A DNA stretch of 64,000 bases from PGYT01 sp963675055 (GCA_963675055.2 CAXXJE010000004.1:558001-622000), one strand, 5' to 3'; shown: positions 32,428 through 41,306, counted from the stretch's first letter. Notes: generated by a model not told the origin, from the letters alone. Program-made: numbers and translations.

Positions 32428-33606
32428 ATGAGAACAATTGTTTCAATGCCTGGCGACGGAATAGGCAAAGTTGTATTACCTGAAGCGATAAGAGTTCTGG
32501 AGGCTGCCGGATTCAAAGCCGAGTATGTTCATGGCGACATCGGCTGGGAATTCTGGGTATCCGAAGGAAACGCGCTTCCTCAAAGAACTATCGATTTGCT
32601 GCAAGAGCACAAAATCGGACTGTTCGGAGCTATCACGAGTAAACCAAAAGCTGAAGCTGCAAAGGAGCTTAGCCCTGAATTACAGGACAAAGGCTATGTT
32701 TACTTCTCACCTATTGTTGCAATGAGACAGCACTTTAATCTTGATGTCTGTGTAAGACCCTGCAAAGCCTTCAAGGGTAATCCTCTCAACTTTATCAGAA
32801 AAGACGGTAAAGGCGGATTCGAGGAACCGAATGTTGACGCTGTAATCTTCAGACAGAACACTGAAGGTATGTACGGCGGAATCGAATGGACTAATCCTCC
32901 GGCTGATGTTAGAGCCGCACTTGAAACACATCCAAAAATGAAAAAGTTCGCGGATGTAAAAAGCGAGGACATGGCAATTTCGACAAGGATCGTTTCTCGT
33001 CAGGCTACACAGAGAATTATAAGAGCTGCTTTTGAGTATGCGAAAAAGCACGGTTACAAAAATGTTACAGTCTGCGAGAAGCCGAATGTACTTAGAGAAA
33101 CTTCCGGTATGTATTTGCAGATAGCTAAAGAAATTGCAGCTGAATATCCTGGTATAGATTTATGGGATACAAACATCGATGCACAAATGATGTGGCTGAC
33201 AAAGAATCCTGAGAACTACGGAGTTCTTGTTTCCGAAAACATGTTCGGCGATATAATCAGCGACGGCTTTGCCGGACTGGTTGGCGGACTAGGATTTGCA
33301 TGCAGTGCAAATGTAGGTGACGATGTAGCAGTATTCGAGCCGACACACGGTTCCGCGCCAAAGTATGAAACCTTGAATCCTTCTATTGTAAATCCTATAG
33401 CGATGATATTAAGTGCTTGTATGATGCTTGATCATATCGGTGAGGGAGAAAAAGCTGAGAAGATTCGTACTGCAATAGCAACTGTAATTGAAGAAGGCAA
33501 AGTTAAGTCATACGACATGATGAAGATACGCGGCGGGTCCAAAGCAATTGAGCAAGGTGCCGCAACAACTCAACAGGTTACAGACGAAATTATCGGTAAA
33601 CTGTAA
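32428..33606 (+). CDS. icd: Isocitrate/isopropylmalate-family dehydrogenase, probable isocitrate dehydrogenase
   Basis: A 392-residue beta-decarboxylating dehydrogenase. Visible: PGDGIGKVVLPEAI at the start; SPIVAMRQHFNLDVCVRP near 95-112, which lines up with the substrate site of E. coli Icd (Ser113 and Arg119/Arg129 equivalents kept, Asn115 replaced by Ile); CEKPNVLRETSG; SENMFGDIISDGFAGLVGGLG; and HGSAPKYETLNPSIVNP. The Lys-Tyr in APKY is the pair that in E. coli Icd contacts the NADP 2'-phosphate, so NADP use is suggested. Neighbouring aconitase and citrate lyase genes favour isocitrate over isopropylmalate as substrate. The start is ATG at 32428 with AGGA 8 bp upstream, although the frame is open further upstream. 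Confidence 0.82.
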   Translation: MRTIVSMPGDGIGKVVLPEAIRVLEAAGFKAEYVHGDIGWEFWVSEGNALPQRTIDLLQEHKIGLFGAITSKPKAEAAKELSPELQDKGYVYFSPIVAMRQHFNLDVCVRPCKAFKGNPLNFIRKDGKGGFEEPNVDAVIFRQNTEGMYGGIEWTNPPADVRAALETHPKMKKFADVKSEDMAISTRIVSRQATQRIIRAAFEYAKKHGYKNVTVCEKPNVLRETSGMYLQIAKEIAAEYPGIDLWDTNIDAQMMWLTKNPENYGVLVSENMFGDIISDGFAGLVGGLGFACSANVGDDVAVFEPTHGSAPKYETLNPSIVNPIAMILSACMMLDHIGEGEKAEKIRTAIATVIEEGKVKSYDMMKIRGGSKAIEQGAATTQQVTDEIIGKL

Positions 33607-33631
33607 TTTATTTTCGGGTTCTATCATAAAT

Positions 33632-33660
33632 CGGGGTTGGAGGATTTTTATTCAGCCCCG
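33632..33660 (+). terminator. Weak terminator-like hairpin after isocitrate dehydrogenase
   Basis: Eight-bp stem CGGGGTTG/CAGCCCCG (one G-T pair) with a 13-nt loop, 25 bp after the stop. No long T run follows, so it may be an mRNA stabiliser or partial terminator within the cluster. Confidence 0.45.
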
Positions 33661-33737
33661 GATTATTTCAAAATAAAACAATATATTTTATCAACACTGC
33701 AAGAAGTGTATTCAATTCTTATATAAACGGAGAAAAT

Positions 33738-34283
33738 ATGAGAGAAGAAGTTAAACGAATCTGGCCGGAAATTGAATGGATTAAAGACGCGGATATTAAA
33801 GAAAAGACTTACCAATGCTGGGAATACGCAATTGAGAACAGCGTACTCTCCGCTTCCGACCTGGAGAAAATCCCCTTCTCCCTGCTGATTGATGATTGCA
33901 ACATAACATTCATGAACCATAAAAGAACAGCGGTTCAGCTATCAGTTGATATTGCCAAAACGATGGAAAAGAATTTCGACATCCCGATCAACTGGGATAA
34001 CCTTATTGCCGGTGCAATACTTATCGATGTAGGTAAACTACTCGAGTATGAAATAGTTGATGATAAACTCGGTACAAGACGTGACGGTAAACTGCTAAGG
34101 CATCCTTTCAGCGGTGTCGCGATCGCAGACAGGTTCGGACTCTCTAATGATATTCAGCATATAATTGCTTATCATTCAAAGGAAGGAGATCTCGGCAAAC
34201 GAACAGTTGAATCCATAGTTGTTCACCATGCTGATTTTGTCAGTTTCGAACCGTTCCAGAATGCAAAGACACTGAAAGTTTAG
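33738..34283 (+). CDS. HD-like domain protein with altered HD motif
   Basis: A 181-residue cytoplasmic protein related to HD-type metal-dependent phosphohydrolases. N-terminal helices (EVKRIWPEIEWIKDADIKEKTYQCW) precede an HD-like core: a first histidine in FMNHKRTAVQLSVDIAK near 73, then AGAILIDVGKLLEYEI near 101 where canonical proteins have HDIGK, so the namesake His is Ile here. HPFSGVAIADRFG near 128, IIAYHSKEGD near 146 and IVVHHADFVSFEPF near 160 follow. Several metal ligands are kept, but the loss of one suggests changed metal content or a binding rather than catalytic role. It is located between isocitrate dehydrogenase and aconitase, with its own GGAG site and 39 bp before the next gene. 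Confidence 0.8.
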   Translation: MREEVKRIWPEIEWIKDADIKEKTYQCWEYAIENSVLSASDLEKIPFSLLIDDCNITFMNHKRTAVQLSVDIAKTMEKNFDIPINWDNLIAGAILIDVGKLLEYEIVDDKLGTRRDGKLLRHPFSGVAIADRFGLSNDIQHIIAYHSKEGDLGKRTVESIVVHHADFVSFEPFQNAKTLKV

Positions 34284-34322
34284 CAATATCTAATTTGTCT
34301 ATCGTAAACCGGAGAAATTAAA

Positions 34323-36296
34323 ATGGCTCAGAATTTAATTGAAAAAATAGTACAAAAGTTCGCGGTCGGACTTGAAGAAGGACAGGTAGTCAGTAGCGGC
34401 GATATTGTTTCTATTAAACCCGCATATGTTATGACTCATGATAACACCGGAGCTGTTATACCAAAATTTAAGGGGATCGGCGCAAGTAAACTCGCGAATC
34501 CCCGACAGGTTGTTTATACGCTTGATCATAATATTCAGGATAAAAGTGAGAAGAATCTTGAAAAGTACAATAAGATTGAGGAATTCGCTAAGTCCATGGG
34601 AAATGACTTTTATCCTGCAGGACGAGGAATCGGACACCAGATAATGTGCGAAGAAGGCTACGCCTGGCCGGGTACAATGGTTGTCGCTTCAGACAGTCAT
34701 TCGAATATGTATGGCGGACTCGGTGTTCTCGGGACACCAATAGTTCGTACAGATGCGGCGGCTATCTGGGCAACAGGAAGAACCTGGTGGCAAATCCCTC
34801 CGGTTGTGAAAGTTGAGCTTAAAGGTAAGCTTCGCAAAGGTGTGGTCGGTAAAGATGTTATAATAGCCTTATGCGGATTCTTCAACAACGACGAAGTCCT
34901 CAACCACATGATTGAATTTGTCGGTGACGGGATCAGCGAGCTTAACATTGATCAGCGATTGACTATTGCTAACATGACAACTGAATGGGGCGCGCTCGGC
35001 GGTGTTTTCCCGACCGATGAAATTACTATCAACTGGCTTAAAGACCGTGCCGGGTTTATTTCAAAACGAGGCTTGTCCGGTGTTCCTTCGGATACCGACG
35101 GAAACGGAATACATCCCCGACTGAATGATGAGCGTATCGGCATATTGTCCGATTCAGTTAGTGAACTTAAGCCGGACAGTGATGCATTCTATGCGAAAGA
35201 ACTTTCAGTTGATTTAAGCACAATCGAGCCGCATATTGCCGGTCCGAACAATGTTAAGACAATGACATCTGTAACGGATATGAAACAGCGTAAATTGAAA
35301 ATCAATAAGGCTTATCTTGTTTCATGCGTTAACAGCAGGGTTGATGATATTACTGAAGCTGCTGATGTCGTTCGAGGTAAAAAGATAGCCGAAGGAGTAG
35401 AATTCTATGTCGCAGCAGCGTCAAGCGAAGTTCAGGCTGAGAGCGAAAAACGTGGTGACTGGCAGGCTCTTGTTGAAGCAGGCGCTACTCCCTTGCCTCC
35501 CGGATGCGGACCTTGTATTGGTCTCGGAACCGGATTGCTCGAAGACGGCGAAGTTGGTATCTCTGCGACAAACAGGAACTTCAAGGGCAGAATGGGTTCG
35601 AAGAACGCCGAAGCTTACCTGGCTTCTCCGGCTGTCGTTGCTCATTCCGCAATAACCGGAAAGATTGACTATGACTGGACTTCGGATGACATTACCATTC
35701 AGGGTGATATAAAGTTAAATCCCAAACCAAAGCGTGCCGCCGTCTCGGTTAAAATAATCGACGGCTTCCCGGAAACCGTTAAAGGTCAACTTGTATTCTG
35801 TTATCTTGATAATATGAATACAGATGGCATTTATCCGGGCAAGTACACTTACGTTGATGAATTCACACCTGAAGACCAGGCAAAAGTAGTTATGGAAAAT
35901 TACGATCCCGATTTCGGCAAACTTGTAAGTAATGGCGATATACTTGTTGGCGGATATAATTTCGGCACAGGAAGTTCGAGGGAACAAGCTGCCACTGCTC
36001 TTAAATACAGAGGAATCCGGCTTGTTATTGCTGGATCAGCCAGCCAGACTTATACGCGTAATGCGCTGAATAATGGGTTCCTAGTGCTTGAGATTCCCGA
36101 ACTTGTTGATGATCTAAAATCACAATTCGGTGAGGATAATCTTACAGTTCTTACAAAAATCGAAGCTGAAATTGACTTTAAGAATTCACTTATTAAAACG
36201 GATGATAAAGAATATTCCATTAATCCGCTCGGCGCGGCTGCACAGGAATTAGTCGTTGTCGGTGGATTGGAAAATTGGGTAAAAAATAACCTTTAG
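34323..36296 (+). CDS. Aconitate hydratase (single-chain, ~657 residues)
   Basis: Fe-S aconitase interconverting citrate and isocitrate. Substrate and cluster motifs are visible: KPAYVMTHDNTGAVI, GIGHQIMCEEGYAWPG and VVASDSHSNMYGGLGVLGTP in domain 1. The cluster ligands are one Cys in YLVSCVNSR near 340 and two in LPPGCGPCIGLGTG near 395. The C-terminal swivel domain has GGYNFGTGSSREQAATALKYRG with the active-site Ser-Ser-Arg near 545 and RNALNNGF. It is shorter than bacterial AcnA/AcnB and of the LeuC-LeuD-fusion style common in anaerobes. Homoaconitase is an alternative, but the citrate lyase genes downstream argue for citrate. It starts 39 bp after the HD-like gene. Confidence 0.9.
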   Translation: MAQNLIEKIVQKFAVGLEEGQVVSSGDIVSIKPAYVMTHDNTGAVIPKFKGIGASKLANPRQVVYTLDHNIQDKSEKNLEKYNKIEEFAKSMGNDFYPAGRGIGHQIMCEEGYAWPGTMVVASDSHSNMYGGLGVLGTPIVRTDAAAIWATGRTWWQIPPVVKVELKGKLRKGVVGKDVIIALCGFFNNDEVLNHMIEFVGDGISELNIDQRLTIANMTTEWGALGGVFPTDEITINWLKDRAGFISKRGLSGVPSDTDGNGIHPRLNDERIGILSDSVSELKPDSDAFYAKELSVDLSTIEPHIAGPNNVKTMTSVTDMKQRKLKINKAYLVSCVNSRVDDITEAADVVRGKKIAEGVEFYVAAASSEVQAESEKRGDWQALVEAGATPLPPGCGPCIGLGTGLLEDGEVGISATNRNFKGRMGSKNAEAYLASPAVVAHSAITGKIDYDWTSDDITIQGDIKLNPKPKRAAVSVKIIDGFPETVKGQLVFCYLDNMNTDGIYPGKYTYVDEFTPEDQAKVVMENYDPDFGKLVSNGDILVGGYNFGTGSSREQAATALKYRGIRLVIAGSASQTYTRNALNNGFLVLEIPELVDDLKSQFGEDNLTVLTKIEAEIDFKNSLIKTDDKEYSINPLGAAAQELVVVGGLENWVKNNL

Positions 36297-36311
36297 AGAA
36301 AGTAAGTTATC

Positions 36312-36779
36312 ATGAATGATAAGTCCAAAACCTTACGGCCTTTTATATTCGAGCAAAAGGATAAGTACGGAAGAAACTATAAACGTACAAAATATTTCTT
36401 CATACTTATGGGAGTCTTTTGGACAATAACCGGAATTGTTGAAACATTCTCCGGCGATATCAGGTTTTACCCTTTTATATTAGTTACCGGCGGTCCCCTT
36501 TTCATTTTGCAAGCAATTATAAGTGAAAAGAATCAACGGGACCGCTATATAAAACTCAGTGACGAAATGATGGAATTTAAACAATCATGGAGAAAAGCCA
36601 CTGCAATTCCATGGACGGATATTAAAGTCCTTCAGATTAATAATCTTGCAATAACCATTATTGATCATAATTCCTCACAATACACTATTAAACTGGATGA
36701 GCTTCAGTATTCCGACGTACAGGAGATTAAGAACCAGTTCCGAAGATTCGCGGAAACGAAAGAAATTACATTTTCGTAG
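36312..36779 (+). CDS. Small membrane protein with PH-like C-terminal domain, unknown
   Basis: A 155-residue protein. A basic N-terminus (RNYKRTKYFF) precedes two hydrophobic helices, ILMGVFWTITGIVETF and FYPFILVTGGPLFILQAII. The cytosolic C-terminal half has alternating strands and a final helix (AIPWTDIKVLQINNLAITIID, SQYTIKLDEL, YSDVQEIKNQFRRF), which recalls the bacterial PH-like fold found behind membrane pairs. No recognised family. It lies 15 bp after aconitase and ends the first sub-operon of the citrate block. Confidence 0.65.
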   Translation: MNDKSKTLRPFIFEQKDKYGRNYKRTKYFFILMGVFWTITGIVETFSGDIRFYPFILVTGGPLFILQAIISEKNQRDRYIKLSDEMMEFKQSWRKATAIPWTDIKVLQINNLAITIIDHNSSQYTIKLDELQYSDVQEIKNQFRRFAETKEITFS

Positions 36780-36837
36780 ATAAAATCAATGAAAACTCAA
36801 GAAAGGTATTGACAATAAATAAAAATTATCACTAATT

Positions 36838-36854
36838 GTTATAGTAACTATAAC
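36838..36854. promoter_or_regulatory. Perfect 17-bp palindrome upstream of mmgE/prpD-citDE-citF
   Basis: GTTATAGT-A-ACTATAAC, 8-bp arms around one central base, 34 bp before the MmgE/PrpD start. TTGACA at 36809-36814 lies just upstream as a possible -35-like element. Position and symmetry suit a dimeric repressor or activator site. Confidence 0.55.
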
Positions 36855-36888
36855 ATTTATAAGTTATCACAAAAATCGGGTTTTTAAC

Positions 36889-38328
36889 ATGGAAAAGACA
36901 ATATCCAGAATTATTTCTGAATACGCAGTCAGTTTAAAATATGAAGACCTCCCTGCTGAGGTAATAAATGAAGTTAAAAGGTACCTTTACGATTCGGTTG
37001 GGTGCGCTTACGGCGGCTATAGTACAAAAGACGTTAGTATTATTTACGATATTTACAGTGGTATGGGCGGCAAGGAAGAATCTTCACTTTTCGGGTTTGA
37101 GGAGAAACTCCCTGCCGCAAACGCTACACTAATAAATTCTTTAATGATCCGCGCGCTTGATTTCAACGATATTTACTGGAAAGAAGATCCTTCTCATCCG
37201 TCGGACTTAATTCCCGCAGCTCTATCAGTTGCCGAAGTTGTCGGCGCGTCGATGAAGGACGTAATAGTTGCAATTGTATTGGCTTACGAATTCGAGCAAA
37301 GACTCTGCCTATTTGCTAAGCCGGGAATACGCGAACGTAAATGGCATCATGCAACATTAACGCAGTTTGTTTCACCGATCGTCGCAGGAAAGATACTTGG
37401 ACTAACCGTTGATCAAATGGTAAATGCGATCGGGATAAACGGTTCTCACAACCACACAATCGGCTGCCCTACTGCCGGAAAATTAACTATGATGAAAAAC
37501 ACTGTAGACCCGATGGCGGTTCAATCCGGTGTTATCGCGGCACTTATGGCTCAGAAAGGTTACAGTGGTACTGAAAAAGTCTTTGAAGGGAAAGAAGGTT
37601 TCATGGATTGTTTTCTCGGCTGGGATTCAAAGAAAGAGGAATTAAAACCACTGGACATGGAAGGACGTGACGGAGTTTCTCAATGGTCGTGGGATATTGA
37701 CGCACTAATCGGCAAACTCGGTGAAAGTTATAAAATTATGGAATGCAGTATGAAAGCTTTCCCAACTGAAGCTCTTTCTCATACTCATCTAACCTGCACA
37801 CTTAAGGTTATGATTAATAATGAACTCGACTATTCCGACATTGAAGAGGTTGAAGTAACAACTCTTGCACAGGCTTATGACATTCTGTTTGATCCGGCAA
37901 AGTACCGACCGGAATCACGGGAAACTGCGGATCACTCACTTCCCTACTGCCTTGCTGCTGCTATTGTGGACAAAAAAATTACGACCCAATCATTCTCGGA
38001 TGAAAAACTGAATGATCCGCGAATTTATGAAGTGATTGACAAAATTAAAGGTGTTCCATCTATTGAATTCGAGAAAATGTTCCCGGCAAAACAGCCTTCT
38101 AAAGTTGTTATCAAAACTAAAGACGGGCGGGAATTCTCAGAATACATCGAGTACCCGAAAGGTGATCCGCGCGAACCGATGACAATGGAAGATCTTGAGA
38201 ATAAATTCAATGCACTTTCATCAGAATTATTGAGCTCAGATAGGCAGAAAGAAATTAAAGAACTAATTTTCAGTTGCGAAGATCAGAGCGCTTCCAACTT
38301 TATGCAGAAACTTGTAATTAAGAAATAA
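36889..38328 (+). CDS. MmgE/PrpD family dehydratase-type enzyme
   Basis: A 479-residue cytoplasmic protein of the MmgE/PrpD fold, which includes 2-methylcitrate dehydratase, cis-aconitate decarboxylase and iminodisuccinate epimerase. Family marks: VKRYLYDSVGCAYGGY, the catalytic-region RALDFNDIYWKEDPSHPSDLIPAAL with Asp and His near 88-102, LAYEFEQRL, GINGSHNHTIGC, MMKNTVDPMAVQSGVIAALMA with the conserved Lys near 202, and KAFPTEALSHTH near 290. The context of aconitase before and citrate lyase after points to a tricarboxylic acid substrate (citrate, methylcitrate or aconitate); which one cannot be told. It follows a palindrome and likely its own promoter, then citDE 39 bp on. Confidence 0.85.
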   Translation: MEKTISRIISEYAVSLKYEDLPAEVINEVKRYLYDSVGCAYGGYSTKDVSIIYDIYSGMGGKEESSLFGFEEKLPAANATLINSLMIRALDFNDIYWKEDPSHPSDLIPAALSVAEVVGASMKDVIVAIVLAYEFEQRLCLFAKPGIRERKWHHATLTQFVSPIVAGKILGLTVDQMVNAIGINGSHNHTIGCPTAGKLTMMKNTVDPMAVQSGVIAALMAQKGYSGTEKVFEGKEGFMDCFLGWDSKKEELKPLDMEGRDGVSQWSWDIDALIGKLGESYKIMECSMKAFPTEALSHTHLTCTLKVMINNELDYSDIEEVEVTTLAQAYDILFDPAKYRPESRETADHSLPYCLAAAIVDKKITTQSFSDEKLNDPRIYEVIDKIKGVPSIEFEKMFPAKQPSKVVIKTKDGREFSEYIEYPKGDPREPMTMEDLENKFNALSSELLSSDRQKEIKELIFSCEDQSASNFMQKLVIKK

Positions 38329-38367
38329 ATTAAACTGGCTTATTATAAATTAAGCTGAGAATCGAAT

Positions 38368-39585
38368 ATGAAAAATCTTAAAAAAGCAGCCGCAGGAAAA
38401 CTTGGCAGTGATGTACGTTCGGACTGTCACATTGAAATTGAACTTAAAAACAGCGGCGGAATTGCTCTGGATATCAAGAGTAAAGTCGAAGTTATGTACG
38501 GGAGGTCAAATAAAACCCTTTTAAAGACACTTGCTTCTCACTTCGGAATTAAACACGCAAATATCAGCGTCAGCGATTACGGCGCCCTTCCGATGACAAT
38601 TGCCGCCCGGTTTGAAAGCGCTGTAAGAAAGTTATTCCCGGACACACAGAAAGAATATCTTCCGGAGTTTAATAAAAAGAACAAATACAGTTCTCAGAAA
38701 GACAAACTCAGACGAAGCAGATTGTACCTTCCGGGAAATGAACCAAAGTTCTTTGTTAATGCAGGTCTTCATAAGCCGGATGGTATAATACTCGATCTGG
38801 AGGACAGTGTCGCTCCGGCGGAAAAGGATTCGGCGAGATTACTCGTTCGTAATTCCCTACGCGCGGTTAACTTTTACGGTACAGAAAGAATGGTTAGAAT
38901 CAATCAGCTGCCGCGAGGATTAACTGATCTCAGATTTATTGTACCTCATAATGTACATGTTATTCTTATCCCAAAATGCGAAACAGCCGAACAAATAAAA
39001 AATGTTGAACGTGAAGTTGAGTTCCTCAAGGAATCGTTTAATGTGAAGAATGATATATTCTTCATGCCGATTATTGAAAGTGCACTCGGCGTGGAAAATG
39101 CTTATCAGATAGCTTCCGCTTCCGATAAAAATTGTGCGCTCGCAGTTGGACTCGAAGACTACACAGCCGACATCGGCGCTGAAAGGACTCTCAAAGGCTC
39201 TGAAAGTTTCATGGCTCGATCCAAAGTTGTAAACGCGGCTAAAGCCGCCGGGATTCAGGCTATTGATACTGTCTTCTCAGATGTAACAGATATGGAAGGT
39301 CTGGAAGAGAGCGTTAAGGAAGCAAAAAGTCTTGGATTTGAAGGTAAAGGCTGCATTCATCCTCGTCAGATCGATGTTGTGCATAAAGCGTTCGCTCCAA
39401 CAGATGCTGAAATAGAAAAAGCAAAACGAATTGTTCTGGCGTTCGAGGAAGCTGAGTCTAAGGGACTCGGCGTAGTATCCATCGGAAGCAAGATGATCGA
39501 TGCACCGGTTGTTAAAAGAGCTCAGAGAATTATAAAACTTGCGCTCCTTAATAAGCAAATCACCAAGAACTGGAAGAATAAATAG
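38368..39585 (+). CDS. citE: Citrate lyase gamma-beta fusion (CitD acyl carrier + CitE)
   Basis: A 405-residue protein joining two citrate lyase subunits that are normally separate. Residues 1-~95 are a CitD-type acyl carrier: AAAGKLGS places Ser14 where E. coli CitD carries its phosphoribosyl-dephospho-CoA arm, followed by DIKSKVEVMYG and VSDYGALPMTIAARFESAV. A charged linker (~96-112) leads to a CitE/HpcH-type TIM barrel: RRSRLYLPGNEPKFF, DGIILDLEDSVAPAEKDSARLLVRN, RMVRINQLPRG, FFMPIIESALGV, AVGLEDYTADIGA, GCIHPRQIDVVHKAF. CitE cleaves the citryl thioester to oxaloacetate plus acetyl carrier. CitF follows 48 bp downstream. The genes for prosthetic-group attachment (citC, citX, citG) are not in the window. 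Another CoA-ester lyase activity is possible but less likely given CitD. Confidence 0.87.
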   Translation: MKNLKKAAAGKLGSDVRSDCHIEIELKNSGGIALDIKSKVEVMYGRSNKTLLKTLASHFGIKHANISVSDYGALPMTIAARFESAVRKLFPDTQKEYLPEFNKKNKYSSQKDKLRRSRLYLPGNEPKFFVNAGLHKPDGIILDLEDSVAPAEKDSARLLVRNSLRAVNFYGTERMVRINQLPRGLTDLRFIVPHNVHVILIPKCETAEQIKNVEREVEFLKESFNVKNDIFFMPIIESALGVENAYQIASASDKNCALAVGLEDYTADIGAERTLKGSESFMARSKVVNAAKAAGIQAIDTVFSDVTDMEGLEESVKEAKSLGFEGKGCIHPRQIDVVHKAFAPTDAEIEKAKRIVLAFEEAESKGLGVVSIGSKMIDAPVVKRAQRIIKLALLNKQITKNWKNK

Positions 39586-39633
39586 AGTTTATCCGAACAG
39601 AGAATATCTGTTCGTACTAATTAAGAGGACGTT

Positions 39634-41190
39634 ATGAAATTAGTAAAAAACGCAGCCGGAAGAATGGTCCCGGTAATGGTAAACGGTGAGAAACAAATTC
39701 CCTTTAAAGGCGTCGGCAAACACAAGCCAAAAGGATATAAAGCCAAACCGGTTATTAAATCCTGCGCTGATTATCCGGCAGATGGAAATAAAATTGCCAA
39801 GACCCTGAAAGATGCGCTTAAAAAAGCCGGATTAAAGAACGGAATGACTATCTCAACCCATCATCATCTGCGCAACGGCGATGTTCTAACAAATATGCTA
39901 TTCGATGTTATAAAGTCAATGGGAATTAAAAATATCCGCTGGTATCCAAGCGCGTCATTTCCCTGTCATGAGCATTTGATAAAGTATCTTGAAGATGGTA
40001 CGATTCATCACATAGAAGGTAGTATGAATGGTCCGCTCGGTCGGTTTACATCTGAAGGTAAGATGAAAGGTATGGGCGTCCTGCGCTCTCATGGTGGCAG
40101 ATATCAATCTTTGCAGGATGGTGAGGTTCATGTTGATATAGCAGTTATTGCCGCACCTACGGCAGATCCTTTCGGAAACGCTACGGGAGACCAGGGCAAG
40201 TCAGCGTGCGGTTTACTTGGCTTTGCGCTTGGTGATTCGGAATATGCCGATAACGTTATTGTCGTCACTGATAACCTTATCCCTTTCCCCTGCATTCCCT
40301 GGCAAATTCAGGGGAACAACGTGGACTATGTTGTTGAAGTAGACAGCTTAGGCGATCCTTCGAAAATTGTTTCAGGTACTACAGAAGTAACAAAGAGTCC
40401 TGACAGACTTCTGATAGCTGAATATGTTGCTCAATTCCTTGAAGATACCGGTATTATGAAAGACGGTTTCTCGTTCCAGGCAGGTGCGGGCGGCACTAAC
40501 CTTGCTTTCGCGTTGTATCTTAAAAAACGTATGAAGAAGAAAGGAATTAAAGCACGATTCATTCGCGGCGGCTCGACGAAATACCTGGTCGAAATGCTTG
40601 AGGAAGGTTTTACGGATTATATACTTGACGGACAAACATTTGATCTTGAGGGTGTGCGTTCAATGCATGAAAATCCCGGACATGTTAACACAAGTCCATT
40701 TACAAGTTATAATTATCACGGGAAAGGCAACTTTGCTTCTATCCTCGATGCTGTAGTTCTCGGTGCAACTGAAGTCGATTTGAATTTTAATGCTAATGTA
40801 GTTACCCATTCCGACGGTTACCTTCTTCACGGAATCGGCGGCTGGCAAAACTGTCTTTTCTCAAAATGTACAATACTGGCGATTCCGACTTTCAGGGACA
40901 GGATTCCGGTTATTGTAGATGAGGTTACAACGCTAGTCGGACCAGGCGAACTTGTAGATGTAATTGTAACCGAACGAGGTATTGCGATTAATCCGAAGCG
41001 CAAGGATCTTCTTAAGGCAGCTAAAGGATCATCACTTCCTGTCCGTTCAATAAAAGAAATTTATGACGAGGTTATCGAGCTTTGCGGTGGCGAACCTGAG
41101 AAACCAAAGGTTAACAGGAATAAAGTCGTTGCCGCAATTAAATGGGTAGACGGGACTATCCTGGATTCAGTCTTCCAGATAAAGAAATAG
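39634..41190 (+). CDS. citF: Citrate lyase alpha subunit
   Basis: A 518-residue acyl-transferase subunit that swaps acetyl for citrate on the acyl carrier. Recognised from family features: NAAGRMVPV at the start, GMTISTHHHLRNGDVLTNMLFD near 70, EGSMNGPLGRF, MGVLRSHGGR, ATGDQGKSACGLLG near 190, QAGAGGTNLAFALYLKKRM near 285, FIRGGSTKYLVEMLEEG, LNFNANVVTHSDGYLLHGIGGWQN near 395, and the C-terminal ERGIAINPKR plus KEIYDEV. The length is normal for CitF. It is the last gene of the citDE-citF unit, with a strong terminator 64 bp later. AAGAGGA precedes the ATG. Confidence 0.92.
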   Translation: MKLVKNAAGRMVPVMVNGEKQIPFKGVGKHKPKGYKAKPVIKSCADYPADGNKIAKTLKDALKKAGLKNGMTISTHHHLRNGDVLTNMLFDVIKSMGIKNIRWYPSASFPCHEHLIKYLEDGTIHHIEGSMNGPLGRFTSEGKMKGMGVLRSHGGRYQSLQDGEVHVDIAVIAAPTADPFGNATGDQGKSACGLLGFALGDSEYADNVIVVTDNLIPFPCIPWQIQGNNVDYVVEVDSLGDPSKIVSGTTEVTKSPDRLLIAEYVAQFLEDTGIMKDGFSFQAGAGGTNLAFALYLKKRMKKKGIKARFIRGGSTKYLVEMLEEGFTDYILDGQTFDLEGVRSMHENPGHVNTSPFTSYNYHGKGNFASILDAVVLGATEVDLNFNANVVTHSDGYLLHGIGGWQNCLFSKCTILAIPTFRDRIPVIVDEVTTLVGPGELVDVIVTERGIAINPKRKDLLKAAKGSSLPVRSIKEIYDEVIELCGGEPEKPKVNRNKVVAAIKWVDGTILDSVFQIKK

Positions 41191-41253
41191 ACTTAGCTTT
41201 TATCAGACTCAAAATAGTGACTTATTTTTTGTATGTTTGGTTAGTTGATTTGC

Positions 41254-41290
41254 AACCACAATGGATTCATTTCTATTGTGGTTTTTCTTT
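41254..41290 (+). terminator. Rho-independent terminator after citF
   Basis: Nine-bp stem AACCACAAT/ATTGTGGTT with a 12-nt loop and a T-rich tail. It ends just before the ribosome binding site of the patatin gene. Confidence 0.85.
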
Positions 41291-41306
41291 TTAGGAAGGG
41301 TTGGAA

